64,000 nucleotides of DNA from Rhodocyclales bacterium (GTDB lineage Bacteria > Pseudomonadota > Gammaproteobacteria > Burkholderiales > Rhodocyclaceae), in contig JACRIY010000033.1 in the NCBI GenBank assembly GCA_016235805.1, positions 1-64,000 on the forward strand. Reading direction: 5' to 3'. The translations under genes were made by a program, and so were the position numbers. Below are positions 1 through 11,219 of this stretch, piece by piece; position 1 is the first letter of the stretch; each line of letters opens with the position of its first letter. The notes beneath the pieces were generated by a model, which saw only the letters and a list, made by a program, of their open reading frames with translations, was not told the DNA's origin and did no database searches.

Positions 1-444
1 ACCGGCGCGGTGCTGCGCATCGACCGCATCAAGGAAATCCACGCCCGCATCCCGAACACCCACCTGGTGATGCACGGTTCCTCTTCGGTACCGCAGGACT
101 GGCTCAAGATCATCAACCAGTACGGCGGCACCATGGGCGAAACCTATGGCGTACCGGTCGAGGAAATCGTCGAAGGCATCAAGCACGGCGTGCGCAAGAT
201 CAACATCGACACCGACCTGCGCATGGCCTCCACCGGCGCGATCCGCAAGTACATGGCCGAGAACTCGAAGGACTTCGATCCGCGCAAGTACCTGGCCGAA
301 GCCCGCAAGGCCATGAAGGCCATTTGCGTGGCCCGGTACACCGCCTTCGGCTGCGCCGGTCAGGCGGGCAAGATCAAGGCCGTGTCGCTGGAAAAGATGG
401 CCGAGCGCTACAAGAAGGGCGAGTTGAACGCGATCGTCAAGTAG
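1..444 (+). CDS. fba: Fructose-bisphosphate aldolase class II (C-terminal part)
   Basis: This is the last 147 codons of a class II, metal-dependent fructose-1,6-bisphosphate aldolase of glycolysis and gluconeogenesis; the start lies before the window. The visible part has the HGSSS segment near the metal/phosphate site, the NIDTDLR phosphate-binding motif, and the C-terminal region ending in [11 protein letters not shown] that is typical of the longer aldolase subtype found in Calvin-cycle and betaproteobacterial genomes. It ends with TAG, followed within 25 bases by a strong terminator, so it closes its operon. Confidence 0.95.
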   Translation, partial: TGAVLRIDRIKEIHARIPNTHLVMHGSSSVPQDWLKIINQYGGTMGETYGVPVEEIVEGIKHGVRKINIDTDLRMASTGAIRKYMAENSKDFDPRKYLAEARKAMKAICVARYTAFGCAGQAGKIKAVSLEKMAERYKKGELNAIVK

Positions 445-468
445 CAACGGTTTTGGAGTAAAGTTTCG

Positions 469-500
469 GGCCGTCGGAGCGATCCGGCGGCCTTTTTCTT
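469..500 (+). terminator. Rho-independent terminator after fba
   Basis: A 10-bp stem (469-478 with 483-492, one G-U pair) and a GCGA tetraloop are followed by TTTTTCTT. It lies 25 bases after the aldolase stop. Confidence 0.9.
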
Positions 501-509
501 GGGTCTTCC

Positions 510-956
510 ATGGATATCAAGTCCCACACTTTTGATCGGCTGCGCAAGATCTTCAGCGGCAGCCTCGACATTGTCGAATATGCCGGCCTGCTGGTAATCG
601 CCGTTGCCACGACCATCGCCATGTATCAGGAGGCGGTGGTGATGGTCGAGGCGCGCCGGGTTTCTCTGTCGGACCTGCTGCTGATGTTCCTTTACCTCGA
701 GGTACTGGCGATGATCGGCCAGTACGTGAAGTCCGGGCAGTTGCCGGTGCGCTTTCCCCTTTATATAGGCATGGTCGCTTTGGCGCGTTACCTGATCCTT
801 GACCTCAAGGAGATGAACGAATGGCGCATGCTGGCGGTCACCTCGGCGATATTCCTGCTGACCGTTGCCGTACTGGTGATCCGCTATGGTCACGTGCGCT
901 ACCCCTATCGCGAAGATGCCGAAAAGGATTCCGGCAAAGCCTACGTTCGCGAATAA
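510..956 (+). CDS. PsiE-like phosphate-starvation family membrane protein
   Basis: A 148-residue protein with about four membrane segments (roughly residues 20-40, 55-75, 83-102 and 110-130) and a charged C-terminal tail. The segment around [20 protein letters not shown] matches the most conserved part of the PsiE family. In E. coli, psiE belongs to the phosphate-starvation regulon; its biochemical role is unknown. The gene follows the fba terminator and lies 22 bases before purC, so the two may be cotranscribed. I do not see a clear Pho box. The family call is from sequence pattern. Confidence 0.75.
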   Translation: MDIKSHTFDRLRKIFSGSLDIVEYAGLLVIAVATTIAMYQEAVVMVEARRVSLSDLLLMFLYLEVLAMIGQYVKSGQLPVRFPLYIGMVALARYLILDLKEMNEWRMLAVTSAIFLLTVAVLVIRYGHVRYPYREDAEKDSGKAYVRE

Positions 957-978
957 ACCCTTTTTTCAGAGCACAGCC

Positions 979-1887
979 ATGCCCCTAGTCGCCACGCCTC
1001 CTCTGTTCGAATCGACCATCACGAGCCTGCCGCTGCTCGGCCGCGGCAAGGTGCGCGACATCTACGCGGTGGGCGAGGACAAGCTGCTCATCGTCACCAC
1101 CGACCGCCTGTCGGCCTTCGACGTGATCCTGCCCGACCCGATACCCGGCAAGGGGGCGGTGCTGACGGCGGTCGCCAACTTCTGGTTCGGCAAGCTGGCC
1201 CACGTCATACCGAACCAGCTGACCGGCATCGATCCGGAAACCGTCGTGGCCGCCGCGGAGGAAAAGGCCCAGGTGCGCGGCCGTTCCCTGGTGGTCAAGC
1301 GCTTGAAGCCGCTGCCGATCGAGGCGGTGGCGCGCGGCTACCTGATCGGTTCCGGCTGGAAGGACTACCAGTCGACCGGCGCCGTATGCGGAATCGCATT
1401 GCCGCCGGATCTGAAGATGGCGCAGCAACTGCCCGAGCCGATCTTCACCCCGGCTACCAAGGCCGAGATGGGCGACCATGACGAAAACATCGATTACGCC
1501 ACGGTCGAGAAACTGCTCGGCGCCGATCTGGCGAAGACGGTGAGGGATACAACGCTGCGCCTGTATCGCGAGGCTGCGGCCTTTGCCCGCGTGCGCGGCA
1601 TCATCATCGCCGACACCAAATTCGAGTTCGGCCAGGACGAGGAGGGGCGCCTGCACCTGATCGACGAAGTCCTGACGCCGGATTCCTCGCGCTTCTGGCC
1701 GGCCGATCGCTACAAGGTCGGCATCAGCCCGCCCAGCTTCGACAAGCAGTTCGTGCGCGACTACCTGGAAACCCTGGACTGGAACAAGACGGCGCCCGGG
1801 CCGAAACTGCCGCAGGACATCGTCGAAAAGACCACCGCCAACTACCTCGAGGCGCTGACCCGCCTCACTGGCATCCAGGCGGCGTGA
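979..1887 (+). CDS. purC: Phosphoribosylaminoimidazole-succinocarboxamide synthase
   Basis: SAICAR synthetase of purine biosynthesis: it joins CAIR and aspartate using ATP. The 302-residue protein has the N-terminal GKVRDIY motif (residues 23-29), the TDRLSAFDV segment, and the SRFWP block near the C-terminus. Length and motifs fit the roughly 300-residue proteobacterial/fungal type. I chose the ATG at 979 because the reading frame extends upstream only through psiE-like coding sequence, and MPLVATPP leads directly into the domain. Other pur genes (purH, purD, purK) lie 20 kb downstream. Confidence 0.96.
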   Translation: MPLVATPPLFESTITSLPLLGRGKVRDIYAVGEDKLLIVTTDRLSAFDVILPDPIPGKGAVLTAVANFWFGKLAHVIPNQLTGIDPETVVAAAEEKAQVRGRSLVVKRLKPLPIEAVARGYLIGSGWKDYQSTGAVCGIALPPDLKMAQQLPEPIFTPATKAEMGDHDENIDYATVEKLLGADLAKTVRDTTLRLYREAAAFARVRGIIIADTKFEFGQDEEGRLHLIDEVLTPDSSRFWPADRYKVGISPPSFDKQFVRDYLETLDWNKTAPGPKLPQDIVEKTTANYLEALTRLTGIQAA

Positions 1888-1909
1888 TGCCGGCCAGGGC
1901 TTCGGTCCG

Positions 1910-2695
1910 ATGAGCGACTCTTTCGCCGTGCCGCCGGCGCCGACTTCCGGCGCCACCTCGCTGCCAAACGTGCGCCGCATCGGGTTTTCCGCACCCCTGC
2001 GCTGGCTGGGGCTCGGTTGGCGGGATCTCTGGCGGCAACCGGCGGCGAGCCTGTTCTACGGCATTGCGATCGCGGTGACCGGTGCCGTGATACTGGGTGT
2101 CACCGCCAGCCTGCCCTATCTCTTTGCCGCCGCCATTACCGGCTTCCTGCTGGTGGCCCCGATGCTCGCGGCCGGGCTTTACGAACTCTCGCGCCGCTAC
2201 CTGGCCGGCGAACCTGCGGCGCTGACGGATTCCATGCTGGCCTGGCGACGCAATCCTTCGGCCCTGGTCGGTTTCGGCCTGCTCTCGATCCTCGCCGGAA
2301 CGGCCTGGCAGGTCGCCTCGGTGGTGATCGTGGCGCTGTTCTACAAGGGGCCGGCGCTGGCGCCGCAAGCGATGATCATCGAGGTCCTGGTCAATCCCCA
2401 GCATTACCTGATGTTCTTCATCTACATGTGCAGCGGCGGCCTGCTTGCTGCGGTGGTGTTTGCGCTGAGCGTGGTATCGATGCCGATGCTGGTCGATCGC
2501 CGCAGCGACCTGCTGGCCGCATTGTCCACCAGTGTCAATGCGGTGGCCGAGAATCCGCTTCCACTGGCATTCTGGGCGGCGCTGCTGATGCTGCTGACGG
2601 GGCTGGGTTTCGCCACCGCGCTGCTGGGCCTGATCGTGGTCATGCCCTGGCTCGGCCATGCCAGTTTCCATGCCTACAAGGAGCTGGTCGAGTAG
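1910..2695 (+). CDS. DUF2189-type integral membrane protein
   Basis: A 261-residue protein with six or so hydrophobic segments spread over residues 45-255. It resembles the DUF2189 family of predicted inner-membrane proteins of unknown function. The conserved FYGIAIAVTG and GFLLVAPMLAAGLYELSRR segments are visible. It starts 22 bases after purC. Near its N-terminus it contains a minus-oriented copy of the window's 21-bp dispersed motif (1924-1944), read here as AVPPAPT. Confidence 0.75.
   Translation: MSDSFAVPPAPTSGATSLPNVRRIGFSAPLRWLGLGWRDLWRQPAASLFYGIAIAVTGAVILGVTASLPYLFAAAITGFLLVAPMLAAGLYELSRRYLAGEPAALTDSMLAWRRNPSALVGFGLLSILAGTAWQVASVVIVALFYKGPALAPQAMIIEVLVNPQHYLMFFIYMCSGGLLAAVVFALSVVSMPMLVDRRSDLLAALSTSVNAVAENPLPLAFWAALLMLLTGLGFATALLGLIVVMPWLGHASFHAYKELVE
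1924..1944 (-). repeat. 21-bp dispersed motif, copy 1
   Basis: A perfect match to the consensus on the minus strand with variable bases GC. It lies at codons 5-12 of the DUF2189 gene and is read antisense to that gene as VPPAPT. Confidence 0.85.
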
Positions 2696-2794
2696 GCGGC
2701 ACAAGTACCGACGGCGCAGGCCGCGCGCCGGGTGCCCTTGCGTTTTCCGGGCTTCGCCCCAACCTGCAGAACCATTCCCCATCCCAGGACAGAA

Positions 2795-4864
<2,070 letters not shown>

Positions 4865-4937
4865 TTCGCGCGGCGGTCAGCGCTGTTCGCAGGGAATGCC
4901 GCCTTCGGGTTGCCGCAGGCGCAACTATTCGAGGCGC

Positions 4938-5306
4938 TCAGCCTTCCCGGACCAGACTGCTGAATTCCCGGTCAAGCAGCCCCGCGTCGCCGCTGTTGAG
5001 CTCCACCAGGCGGCGCAGGTGGGTGATGCTATCGACATCGATCGTCCGGCAGCGCAGGCCCAGATGGGGTCCTTCGACATGCATCACGTCGGCATCCATG
5101 GCAATGGTGGCGCCCGGCGCCAGTTCCAGTGACAGGCGACACTGGTCGCCCGGCTTCCCCTGCCAGGTAGCGTCGGTTTCCAGCAACGCACCTTTCAGGG
5201 AGATGTCCAGGAGTTGAGCGGAAAACGTGCGGCCCGCCGTGGTCAGTCGTACCGGTGAATGAAACACGGCTCGCCAGAAATTGCGCCGCTCAGTAGCCTT
5301 TGTCAC
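4938..5306 (-). CDS. PilZ-domain protein
   Basis: A 122-residue protein with a PilZ-like beta-barrel (about residues 8-100): RRNFWRAVFHSPVRLT at the start of the domain, then LLDISLKGALLE, which fits the D/NxSxxG half of the c-di-GMP binding signature. The N-terminal basic ERRNFWR replaces the usual RxxxR, so c-di-GMP binding is plausible but not certain. I chose the GTG at 5306 because AAAGGAG lies eight bases before it; a longer in-frame extension overlaps the Cys-rich gene. Its start overlaps the end of that upstream gene by 17 bases, so the two are coupled. Confidence 0.75.
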   Translation of the reverse strand: MTKATERRNFWRAVFHSPVRLTTAGRTFSAQLLDISLKGALLETDATWQGKPGDQCRLSLELAPGATIAMDADVMHVEGPHLGLRCRTIDVDSITHLRRLVELNSGDAGLLDREFSSLVREG

Positions 5307-5478
5307 GAAGTTTCTCCTTTGGCTGCTCAATGCTGAAGTCGATTCCGGTGAAGCAATCCTGCAACGGGCATGGCAATGCACCATCGCAATGATGCTCCCT
5401 CGCGCATTCGGCCTGGGTCTGGTCGAGAACGACATATTGCCCGCAAACCGGACACGGCCCTATCGGCGAATCGAACAT
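5290..5478 (-). CDS. Small cysteine-rich protein, unknown function
   Basis: A 62-residue protein with CPVCG near the N-terminus and then C-x5-C, C-x3-C spacing, suggesting a small zinc-binding knuckle. No membrane segment is visible. GGGAGGT sits at a good distance before the ATG. It overlaps the downstream PilZ gene by 17 bases and is read first, so the pair is translationally coupled. I do not recognise a named family; a metal-binding partner of the PilZ protein is only an inference. Confidence 0.65.
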   Translation of the reverse strand: MFDSPIGPCPVCGQYVVLDQTQAECAREHHCDGALPCPLQDCFTGIDFSIEQPKEKLRDKGY

Positions 5479-5544
5479 GATTGACCTCCCGCTATGTGAT
5501 GGTCGGCCTGCCTGTTTTGATTATAGACGGTGGCCCCGCTCGGG

Positions 5545-5550
5545 TATCAT
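5545..5550 (+). promoter_or_regulatory. -10-like hexamer of probable leaderless xth mRNA
   Basis: TATCAT lies exactly six bases before the xth ATG and there is no Shine-Dalgarno. A start of transcription at or next to the A of ATG is implied. No convincing -35 is seen at 17 bp. Confidence 0.4.
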
Positions 5551-5556
5551 CGGTGC

Positions 5557-6330
5557 ATGAAGATCGCCACATGGAACGTGAATTCCCTCAAGGTGCGCCT
5601 GCCACATGTGCTCGACTGGCTGGCGGCGACGCAGGCCGATGTGTTGTGCCTGCAGGAAACCAAGATGGAGGAAAAGGCCTTTCCCCATGCCGAACTCGAA
5701 GCCGCCGGCTATCGCGCCGTGCATAACGGGCAGAAGACCTATAACGGTGTTGCCGTTCTCGCGCGCAACGGGTTGGACGAGGTGGCATGCGACATTCCGG
5801 GTTTCACCGATGAGCAGAAACGTGTGCTGGCCGCCACGGTGGATGGTGTCCGCGTCGTCTGCGCCTACATGCCCAACGGCCAGGCGGTCGGGTCGGACAA
5901 GTACGAGTACAAGCTGCGCTGGCTGGCGGCACTGGCCGACCATCTGCGCGACGAACTGCAACGTTTCCCGAAACTGGTCCTGCTCGGCGATTTCAACATC
6001 GCTCCCGACGATCGCGACGTGCATGATCCGGTCGCGTGGAAGGACCAGATCCTGTGCAGCGAACCCGAGCGTGCCGCGTTCCGGCGCTTTGTCGACCTCG
6101 AACTGGTCGACGCCTTTCGCCTCTTCGAACAGCCGCCCAAGCTCTATTCCTGGTGGGATTACCGGCAGATGGGCTTTCGCCTCAATCGCGGCCTGCGCAT
6201 CGACCACATCCTGCTGTCCGCGCCGCTCGCCGCCACCTGTACCGCCTGCAGCATCGACAAGGCGCCGCGCAAGCTGGAGCGCCCTTCCGACCATGCGCCG
6301 GTGATCGCCACGCTGGATGCCGCGCCGTGA
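5557..6330 (+). CDS. xth: Exodeoxyribonuclease III
   Basis: The AP endonuclease and 3'-5' exonuclease of base-excision repair. The 257-residue EEP-fold protein shows N-terminal ATWNVNSLK, the catalytic QETK glutamate (about residue 34), the LLGDFNIAP segment with catalytic Asp/Asn (about 143-150), and the C-terminal LRIDH and SDHAPV motifs. It starts with ATG at 5557 with no ribosome site. Its stop codon overlaps the GTG start of the Crp/Fnr gene (GTGA), so the two are probably cotranscribed. Confidence 0.95.
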   Translation: MKIATWNVNSLKVRLPHVLDWLAATQADVLCLQETKMEEKAFPHAELEAAGYRAVHNGQKTYNGVAVLARNGLDEVACDIPGFTDEQKRVLAATVDGVRVVCAYMPNGQAVGSDKYEYKLRWLAALADHLRDELQRFPKLVLLGDFNIAPDDRDVHDPVAWKDQILCSEPERAAFRRFVDLELVDAFRLFEQPPKLYSWWDYRQMGFRLNRGLRIDHILLSAPLAATCTACSIDKAPRKLERPSDHAPVIATLDAAP

Positions 6331-6980
6331 GCGCTGACGCACTGCTGGCCCTTTACCCTGTCCTGGCCAATCTGCCGGAGGGGCTTCTGCAGCGCATCCG
6401 CGAAACGCTGCAGACGCTGTCTATTGCGCCGGGCACCGTGGTGTTCGACGAGCGACAGCCCTGCCGTGGTTTTCCCTTCGTTCTCGAAGGCTCGATTCGC
6501 GTCACCAAGATCAGCGGCAATGGCCGCGAACTGCCGCTGTATCGCGTGCTGGCGGGCGAAAGCTGCATCATCACCTCGAGCTGCCTGCTGGGCCACGCCG
6601 ACTACAACGCGCGCGGCACCAGCGAAGGCCCGACCACGCTGGCCCTGTTGCCGCGTCCGCTGTTCGACGAAATGCTGGGCGAGCCCGCCTTCCGCGATTT
6701 CGTCTTTGCATTGTTCTCCGAGCGCATGGCGGAGCTGATGCAACTGGTCGAGGAGGTCGCCTTCCGCAAGCTCGACCAGCGCCTGGCGGCGCTGCTGCTG
6801 GGCAAGGGGAGGGTGGTGCACGCCACGCACCAGCAACTGGCGGACGAACTGGGGAGCGTGCGGGAAATGGTCAGCCGGCTGCTGAAGGGCTTTGCCGAGC
6901 AGGGCCTGGTCCGTCTGGGGCGCGAACAAGTGGAGGTGCTGGATGCCGCCGGTTTGCGAAAAACGGCCTCTGTGACTTAG
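6327..6980 (+). CDS. Crp/Fnr family transcriptional regulator
   Basis: A 217-residue regulator: an N-terminal cyclic-nucleotide-like beta-roll (about residues 15-120) and a C-terminal winged helix (about 150-215) with HQQLADELGS and VREMVSRLLKGF as the recognition helices. It has the GESCIITSSCLLG segment common in a betaproteobacterial Crp/Fnr subgroup; its two cysteines are not arranged like the N-terminal FNR iron-sulfur cluster. The start is GTG at 6327, overlapping the xth stop. The effector is unknown. It may control the adjacent DUF2892 gene. Confidence 0.85.
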   Translation: MSADALLALYPVLANLPEGLLQRIRETLQTLSIAPGTVVFDERQPCRGFPFVLEGSIRVTKISGNGRELPLYRVLAGESCIITSSCLLGHADYNARGTSEGPTTLALLPRPLFDEMLGEPAFRDFVFALFSERMAELMQLVEEVAFRKLDQRLAALLLGKGRVVHATHQQLADELGSVREMVSRLLKGFAEQGLVRLGREQVEVLDAAGLRKTASVT

Positions 6981-7049
6981 GTTACATTCAGGTGCCGACG
7001 CAACTGGTGTAATGCCCCCACTGTTGCACAACCCCTCAAGGAGAAAACC

Positions 7050-7244
7050 ATGAAACTGAATGTCGGCGGAATCGATCGTGTGTTGCGTATTGGTGCGGGT
7101 CTCGGACTGGTTGCCTGGGCGGCCATGGGTGGACCGGTGTGGGCCTGGATCGGCGTCGTGCCCCTGGCCACCGGTGCCATCGGCTGGTGCCCGGTGTATC
7201 CCCTGATTGGCCTGAATACCTGCCCGATGAAGAAGTCGGCCTGA
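7050..7244 (+). CDS. DUF2892 small inner-membrane protein
   Basis: A 64-residue protein with an N-terminal NVGGIDRVLRIGAG segment, two membrane helices (about 11-30 and 33-52), and a GWCPVYPLIGLNTC end. This is the DUF2892 family, often next to rhodaneses or Crp/Fnr regulators. The two cysteines at the C-terminal side are typical. AAGGAG precedes the ATG by seven bases. It is followed by a strong terminator. The role is unknown; sulfur or redox chemistry is suggested only by gene neighbourhoods of the family. Confidence 0.8.
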   Translation: MKLNVGGIDRVLRIGAGLGLVAWAAMGGPVWAWIGVVPLATGAIGWCPVYPLIGLNTCPMKKSA

Positions 7245-7253
7245 GGATTCATC

Positions 7254-7300
7254 GCGCAAGGCCCGTGCCGCCGATGGGTGGTACGGGCCTTGCGCTTTTT
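7254..7300 (+). terminator. Terminator after DUF2892 gene
   Basis: A 16-bp perfect stem (7254-7269 with 7280-7295) with a ten-base loop is followed by TTTTT. The convergent lpxR-like gene ends at 7309. Confidence 0.9.
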
Positions 7301-7308
7301 GCGCGGCG

Positions 7309-8337
7309 CTAGAACTCCATTCCCAGGTTGATCGAGTCGAAGGTCTGGCGGCCGCCGTTGCCGCCCGCGGAGAAGAACTCTTCGCTGCGGCTCACCCGCG
7401 TCAGTGAAATCCGCAATGCATCGATGCGCAGGCTGAATCCCGCCGTGATGTCGTAGACATGCGGCCGTCGTCGCACACCGGGACTGTCGCGGAACACCGT
7501 GCCGTCGAGGAAGATGTTGTGGGCGACGAGCCGATGGTCGAGGCCGGCGAAGACCCACCATTCGATGCCCTGCGCGCGCGCCGGTTCGATGTCGCGACGT
7601 ATGTTCTTCAGCATCGCGCCGCCGGGCTCGACAGTGTCGGTACCGAATCCCGTCATATTGCGGCCCATGCGCAGCATGCCGCCGGCGCGGGCCAGGGTCA
7701 TCGTGGTGCCGAGCGTGGCGCCGCCATGCGGAATCAGCTCCAGGTCGATGCCGTTCGTGCTGCCGAGCCGGTGCTTGCCCTTGGCGAGCCAGGAAACCAG
7801 GAAGGCCGGCTCGTTGGGAATCTGGTTGTGCCAGCCCATGGGCTTCGGCGCATCGATCAGCTTGTGCCAGCCGGACTGGATTTCCCGCCCCAGCGCGGCG
7901 GGGCCGACCACGCCGAGGTCGATTTCCACCGTGTCGAGGCGATCCTGCGTCGCTTGTTGGGCTACGCCGCCGAGGTAGAGCCAGGCGGCCCAGGGTCGGT
8001 CGAGCGGCTGTGCGGCACTGACCGTGATCGTTCTCGGCGTGTACAAGTTCTGGCCGAGGAACAGTCCGAAGCGGACTTCGCTGCCGGCCTTGGGTGCGAT
8101 CAGTTCGAGAACTTCGGTCGGCAGGCGCAGCAGGTCATGGGACGCGCCGCCGCCGAACTTGATGCCGTTGGTGTAATAGCGGTCGGTGCGCGCCAGCAGG
8201 TCATTCTCGACGAACAACTGCAATTCGCTGCCCTCGGGCGGGCGCGCCTGCGCTCCCCCGGCGGCGACCAGTGCGGCAAGGGTCGCGACGATGGCAATTG
8301 CATTGAGCAGCAGGCGGCGCGCAAGGGATTCCACCAT
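7309..8337 (-). CDS. LpxR-like outer-membrane lipid A deacylase (DUF2219)
   Basis: A 342-residue predicted outer-membrane beta-barrel. A signal peptide (about residues 1-30, ending near AQA) is followed by the conserved ENDLLARTDRYYTNGIKFG block at the start of the DUF2219/LpxR family, which removes the 3'-acyloxyacyl chain of lipid A. Alternating hydrophobic strands run to a terminal LGMEF, where the final Phe fits the barrel-assembly signal. It is the last gene of the lptD operon, 14 bases after the flavoprotein gene. Activity on lipid A is inferred from family only. Confidence 0.78.
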   Translation of the reverse strand: MVESLARRLLLNAIAIVATLAALVAAGGAQARPPEGSELQLFVENDLLARTDRYYTNGIKFGGGASHDLLRLPTEVLELIAPKAGSEVRFGLFLGQNLYTPRTITVSAAQPLDRPWAAWLYLGGVAQQATQDRLDTVEIDLGVVGPAALGREIQSGWHKLIDAPKPMGWHNQIPNEPAFLVSWLAKGKHRLGSTNGIDLELIPHGGATLGTTMTLARAGGMLRMGRNMTGFGTDTVEPGGAMLKNIRRDIEPARAQGIEWWVFAGLDHRLVAHNIFLDGTVFRDSPGVRRRPHVYDITAGFSLRIDALRISLTRVSRSEEFFSAGGNGGRQTFDSINLGMEF

Positions 8338-8351
8338 GGTCGGGCGACGCG

Positions 8352-9644
8352 CTATCGACCGGACGTGGCGTCCTGGCCTGCCAGCCAGCGCAGCACACCG
8401 AGGCCCGCGGCACGGCCGCCGGCGATGCAGGCGGTGAGCAGGTAGCCGCCGGTCGGCGCTTCCCAGTCCAGCATCTCGCCGGCGCAGAAAGTGCCCGGCA
8501 GGGCACGCAGCATCATGTTCTCGTCGACTTCCCCGAATTCGATGCCGCCCGCGCTGCTGATGGCCTCGTCGAGCGGGCGCGGTGCAAGCAGTCGGATCGG
8601 CAAGGCCTTGATCAGCGCCGCGAGGGTTTCGCTGGTGGCAAGCTGGTCCGGCGTGGCGAACTCGTGTACCAGCGCCGCCTTGACGCCATCGATGCCGGCG
8701 CGACGGCGCAGGTGGTTGGCCAGCGAATCGCGCCCGCGCGGGTGCGCGAGGTCCTCCGTGAGCCGTCGCAGCGTGCGTCCCGGCGCGAGGTCGACCTGCA
8801 GCAGGGCGCTGCCGGTGGCCTCGATGCAGTCGCGCAGGGGCGCCGACAGCGCGTAAATCAGGCTGCCCTCGATGCCGTCGCGGGTGACCAGGAACTCGCC
8901 TTCGCGCTTGGTCACCGCTCCGTCCGGCGAGACGAAGCCGACGGCGACGGACTTCACCGGCGTGCCGGCGAAACGATTGCGCAGGTGCTCGGTCCAGGCC
9001 ACGTCGAAGCCGCAGTTGGCCGGACGCAGCGCTGCCACGGCGATGCCGCGCTCGCGCAGCAGGGGAACCCAGGCGCCATCCGAGCCCAGCCGCGCCCAAC
9101 TGCCGCCACCGAGGGCCAGCACCGTCGCGCCAGCGCCGTCCCCAGGGATACCGCTTCGTATAACTTTTGACTCGCCGTTCGGCGTGGCGAAGCGCAGCGC
9201 ACCGTAGGCATCCCAGCCCAGCCAGCGATGCCGCGCATGGATCGTCACGCCGGCGGCACGCAGGCGGTGCAGCCAGGCACGCAGCAGCGGCGCGGCCTTC
9301 ATTTCACGCGGGAACACCCGTCCCGAACTGCCGACGAAGGTTTCGATGCCGAGCTCGCCGGCCCAGCGGCGCAGGTGTTCCGGGCCGAAACTCTCCAGCC
9401 ATTTTCCGACCTGCTCGCGGCGGGCGCCGTAGCGCGAAAGAAAGCGGTCGCCCGATTCCGCGTGCGTCAGGTTGAGGCCGCCGCGACCGGCCAGCAGGAA
9501 CTTGCGTCCGACCGAGGGCATGGCGTCGAACAGCTCGACAGGCCGACCTGCGGCGCTGATCACTTCCGCCGCCATGAGTCCGGCCGGTCCGCCGCCGATG
9601 ACGGCGACACGGCGGCCGCGATCCGCCGCTTCAGTGCCGCCCAA
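8352..9644 (-). CDS. FAD-dependent flavoprotein of the HI0933/BaiN type
   Basis: A flavoprotein of about 430 residues with the dinucleotide motif GGGPAG near the start, the [16 protein letters not shown] segment diagnostic of the HI0933-like/TIGR03862 group, and the C-terminal [20 protein letters not shown] motif. The substrate is unknown. No ATG is in frame before the FAD motif. I take the TTG at 9644, which overlaps the end of ksgA by 14 bases; the true start could be a few codons different. It sits between ksgA and the lpxR-like gene in the same operon. Confidence 0.8.
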   Translation of the reverse strand: MGGTEAADRGRRVAVIGGGPAGLMAAEVISAAGRPVELFDAMPSVGRKFLLAGRGGLNLTHAESGDRFLSRYGARREQVGKWLESFGPEHLRRWAGELGIETFVGSSGRVFPREMKAAPLLRAWLHRLRAAGVTIHARHRWLGWDAYGALRFATPNGESKVIRSGIPGDGAGATVLALGGGSWARLGSDGAWVPLLRERGIAVAALRPANCGFDVAWTEHLRNRFAGTPVKSVAVGFVSPDGAVTKREGEFLVTRDGIEGSLIYALSAPLRDCIEATGSALLQVDLAPGRTLRRLTEDLAHPRGRDSLANHLRRRAGIDGVKAALVHEFATPDQLATSETLAALIKALPIRLLAPRPLDEAISSAGGIEFGEVDENMMLRALPGTFCAGEMLDWEAPTGGYLLTACIAGGRAAGLGVLRWLAGQDATSGR

Positions 9645-10440
9645 GGTCGGCCAGCGAATTGGCGAGGCGCACGTAGTCCGCCACCGGGATGTCCTCGGCG
9701 CGCGCCGTCGGTGGAATGCCCAGCGCGGTGAGCGCGGCTTCGTCGACAAAGCCGCGCAGGGTGTTGCGCAGCATCTTGCGCCGTTGGGAGAACGCCGCGG
9801 TGACCACTTTGGCAAACAGATCGGCGTCGCTTGCCGTACCGCCAGCGCCGACTCTTGAGAAATCGACGGGAATCATGCGCACGATGGCCGAGTCGACCTT
9901 GGGCGGCGGGTTGAAGGCGCCGGGCGGCACGACGAACAAGCGCTCCATGTGGAAGCGGTACTGCAGCATTACCGAGAGCCGGCCGAAATCCTTGCTGCCG
10001 GGTTCGGCCACCATGCGGTCGACCACTTCCTTCTGCAGCATGAAGTGCATGTCATACACCAGCGGCGCGAACTGCACCAGGTGGAACAGCAGCGGGCTGG
10101 AAATGTTGTAGGGCAGGTTGCCGACGATCTTGAGCCGGCCTGCGGCCTTGAGGCTGGCGAAATCGAATTGCAGCGCGTCGCCTTCGTGGATGCTCAGGCG
10201 CTCGGGCGGGAAGCGCTCCCGCAGGCGGGCGATCAGGTCGCGATCGATTTCGACCACGTGCAGGTGGTCGCTGCGCTCCAGCAATGGTTCGGTGATGGCG
10301 CCGAGGCCGGGGCCGATCTCGACCACGGTGTCGCCGGCGCGCGGATCGATCGCATCGACGATCTTGCGGATCACGCCGTCCGACACCAGGAAGTTCTGGC
10401 CAAAACGACGGCGGGCGACGTGCCCGGCCACGGACTTCAT
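9631..10440 (-). CDS. ksgA: 16S rRNA dimethyladenosine transferase
   Basis: It dimethylates the two adjacent adenosines in the 3' hairpin of 16S rRNA. The 269-residue protein has the RRRFGQNFL start, the SAM motif [12 protein letters not shown] (about 40-51), the [11 protein letters not shown] catalytic loop, and the [12 protein letters not shown]-terminal signature. The chain contains the peptide VGAGGTA (about residues 197-203), encoded by a copy of the 21-bp motif in a region that is variable in the family. Its ATG overlaps the stop of the amidotransferase gene by four bases. Confidence 0.97.
   Translation of the reverse strand: MKSVAGHVARRRFGQNFLVSDGVIRKIVDAIDPRAGDTVVEIGPGLGAITEPLLERSDHLHVVEIDRDLIARLRERFPPERLSIHEGDALQFDFASLKAAGRLKIVGNLPYNISSPLLFHLVQFAPLVYDMHFMLQKEVVDRMVAEPGSKDFGRLSVMLQYRFHMERLFVVPPGAFNPPPKVDSAIVRMIPVDFSRVGAGGTASDADLFAKVVTAAFSQRRKMLRNTLRGFVDEAALTALGIPPTARAEDIPVADYVRLANSLADLGRH
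9832..9852 (-). repeat. 21-bp dispersed motif, copy 2
   Basis: It matches the consensus (variable bases GT; last base A). It is sense within ksgA, read as VGAGGTA, and preceded by AAGA. Confidence 0.85.
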
Positions 10441-11219
10441 GCGGTGCGCGCCTCGGCCGCCGGCATGCCCTCTTTGAATACCATCAGGGTGCCTGGCTCC
10501 ATCGTGGTCCAGGCTTCGTTGTCGGTCAGTGGCAGCGTGGCGATCACCGCGACGCGGTCGTCGGGATTCGTCACCGCGCTGAAGTCGACGCTGACGTCCT
10601 GGTCCTTCAGATGCGCGACCGCGAACGGGGCCTGGCGCACGATGTAGGCGAGTTTGGTGGCGCAATGCGCGTAAAGACAATTGCCGTTGCTGAGCAGGAA
10701 GTTGAACTCGCCGTGGGCGGCGATTTCACGCGTGATGCCGGCAAGGAAGTCGAACATTGGCTTTCTGAGCGGCATGGCGTCGCCGAACTCATCGCGCAGG
10801 CGTTGCAGCAGGAAGCAAAAGGCCAGCTCGGAATCGGTGTCGCCGACCGGGACGAAACTGCCGTCGAGCGTCGGGCTGAATTCCTTGAGGTTCCCGTTGT
10901 GGGCGAAGATCCAGTAGCGACCCCAGAGTTCGCGCTGGAAGGGATGGGTGTTCTCCAGCGCGACGCGGCCCTGCGTCGCCTTGCGGATGTGGGCGATGAC
11001 GTTCTTCGAATGGATCGGGTAGTGGCGCACCAGTTCGGCCACGGGGGACTGGGCCGATGGCTCGACGTCGATGAAGACCCGGCAACCCGGCCCTTCGAAA
11101 AAGGCGATGCCCCAGCCGTCCTTGTGCACGTCGGTGAGTCCGCCACGGGTGCGGAAACCTTCGAAGGAGAAACAGATGTCGGTCGGCGTGTTGCCGTTCA
11201 TGCCGAGCAGTTGGCACAT
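10437..11219 (-). CDS. Class II glutamine amidotransferase (YafJ-like)
   Basis: A 260-residue Ntn-type glutamine amidotransferase domain protein. The chain starts MCQLLG, so Cys2 becomes the N-terminal nucleophile after Met removal. GWGIAFF, the HIRKATQG segment, and FAHNGNL with its oxyanion-hole residues are visible, as is the later SDSELAF-like GDTDSELAF. It is the YafJ type: a stand-alone domain of unknown acceptor. Here it is inserted between pdxA and ksgA of the otherwise classic lptD-surA-pdxA-ksgA operon and overlaps ksgA by four bases. Confidence 0.88.
   Translation of the reverse strand: MCQLLGMNGNTPTDICFSFEGFRTRGGLTDVHKDGWGIAFFEGPGCRVFIDVEPSAQSPVAELVRHYPIHSKNVIAHIRKATQGRVALENTHPFQRELWGRYWIFAHNGNLKEFSPTLDGSFVPVGDTDSELAFCFLLQRLRDEFGDAMPLRKPMFDFLAGITREIAAHGEFNFLLSNGNCLYAHCATKLAYIVRQAPFAVAHLKDQDVSVDFSAVTNPDDRVAVIATLPLTDNEAWTTMEPGTLMVFKEGMPAAEARTA

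Noticed and set aside
10322-10345. AGDTVVEIG in ksgA resembles the VGAGDTA peptide
   Set aside because: This is the normal SAM-binding motif of KsgA, and the DNA match to the motif is partial.
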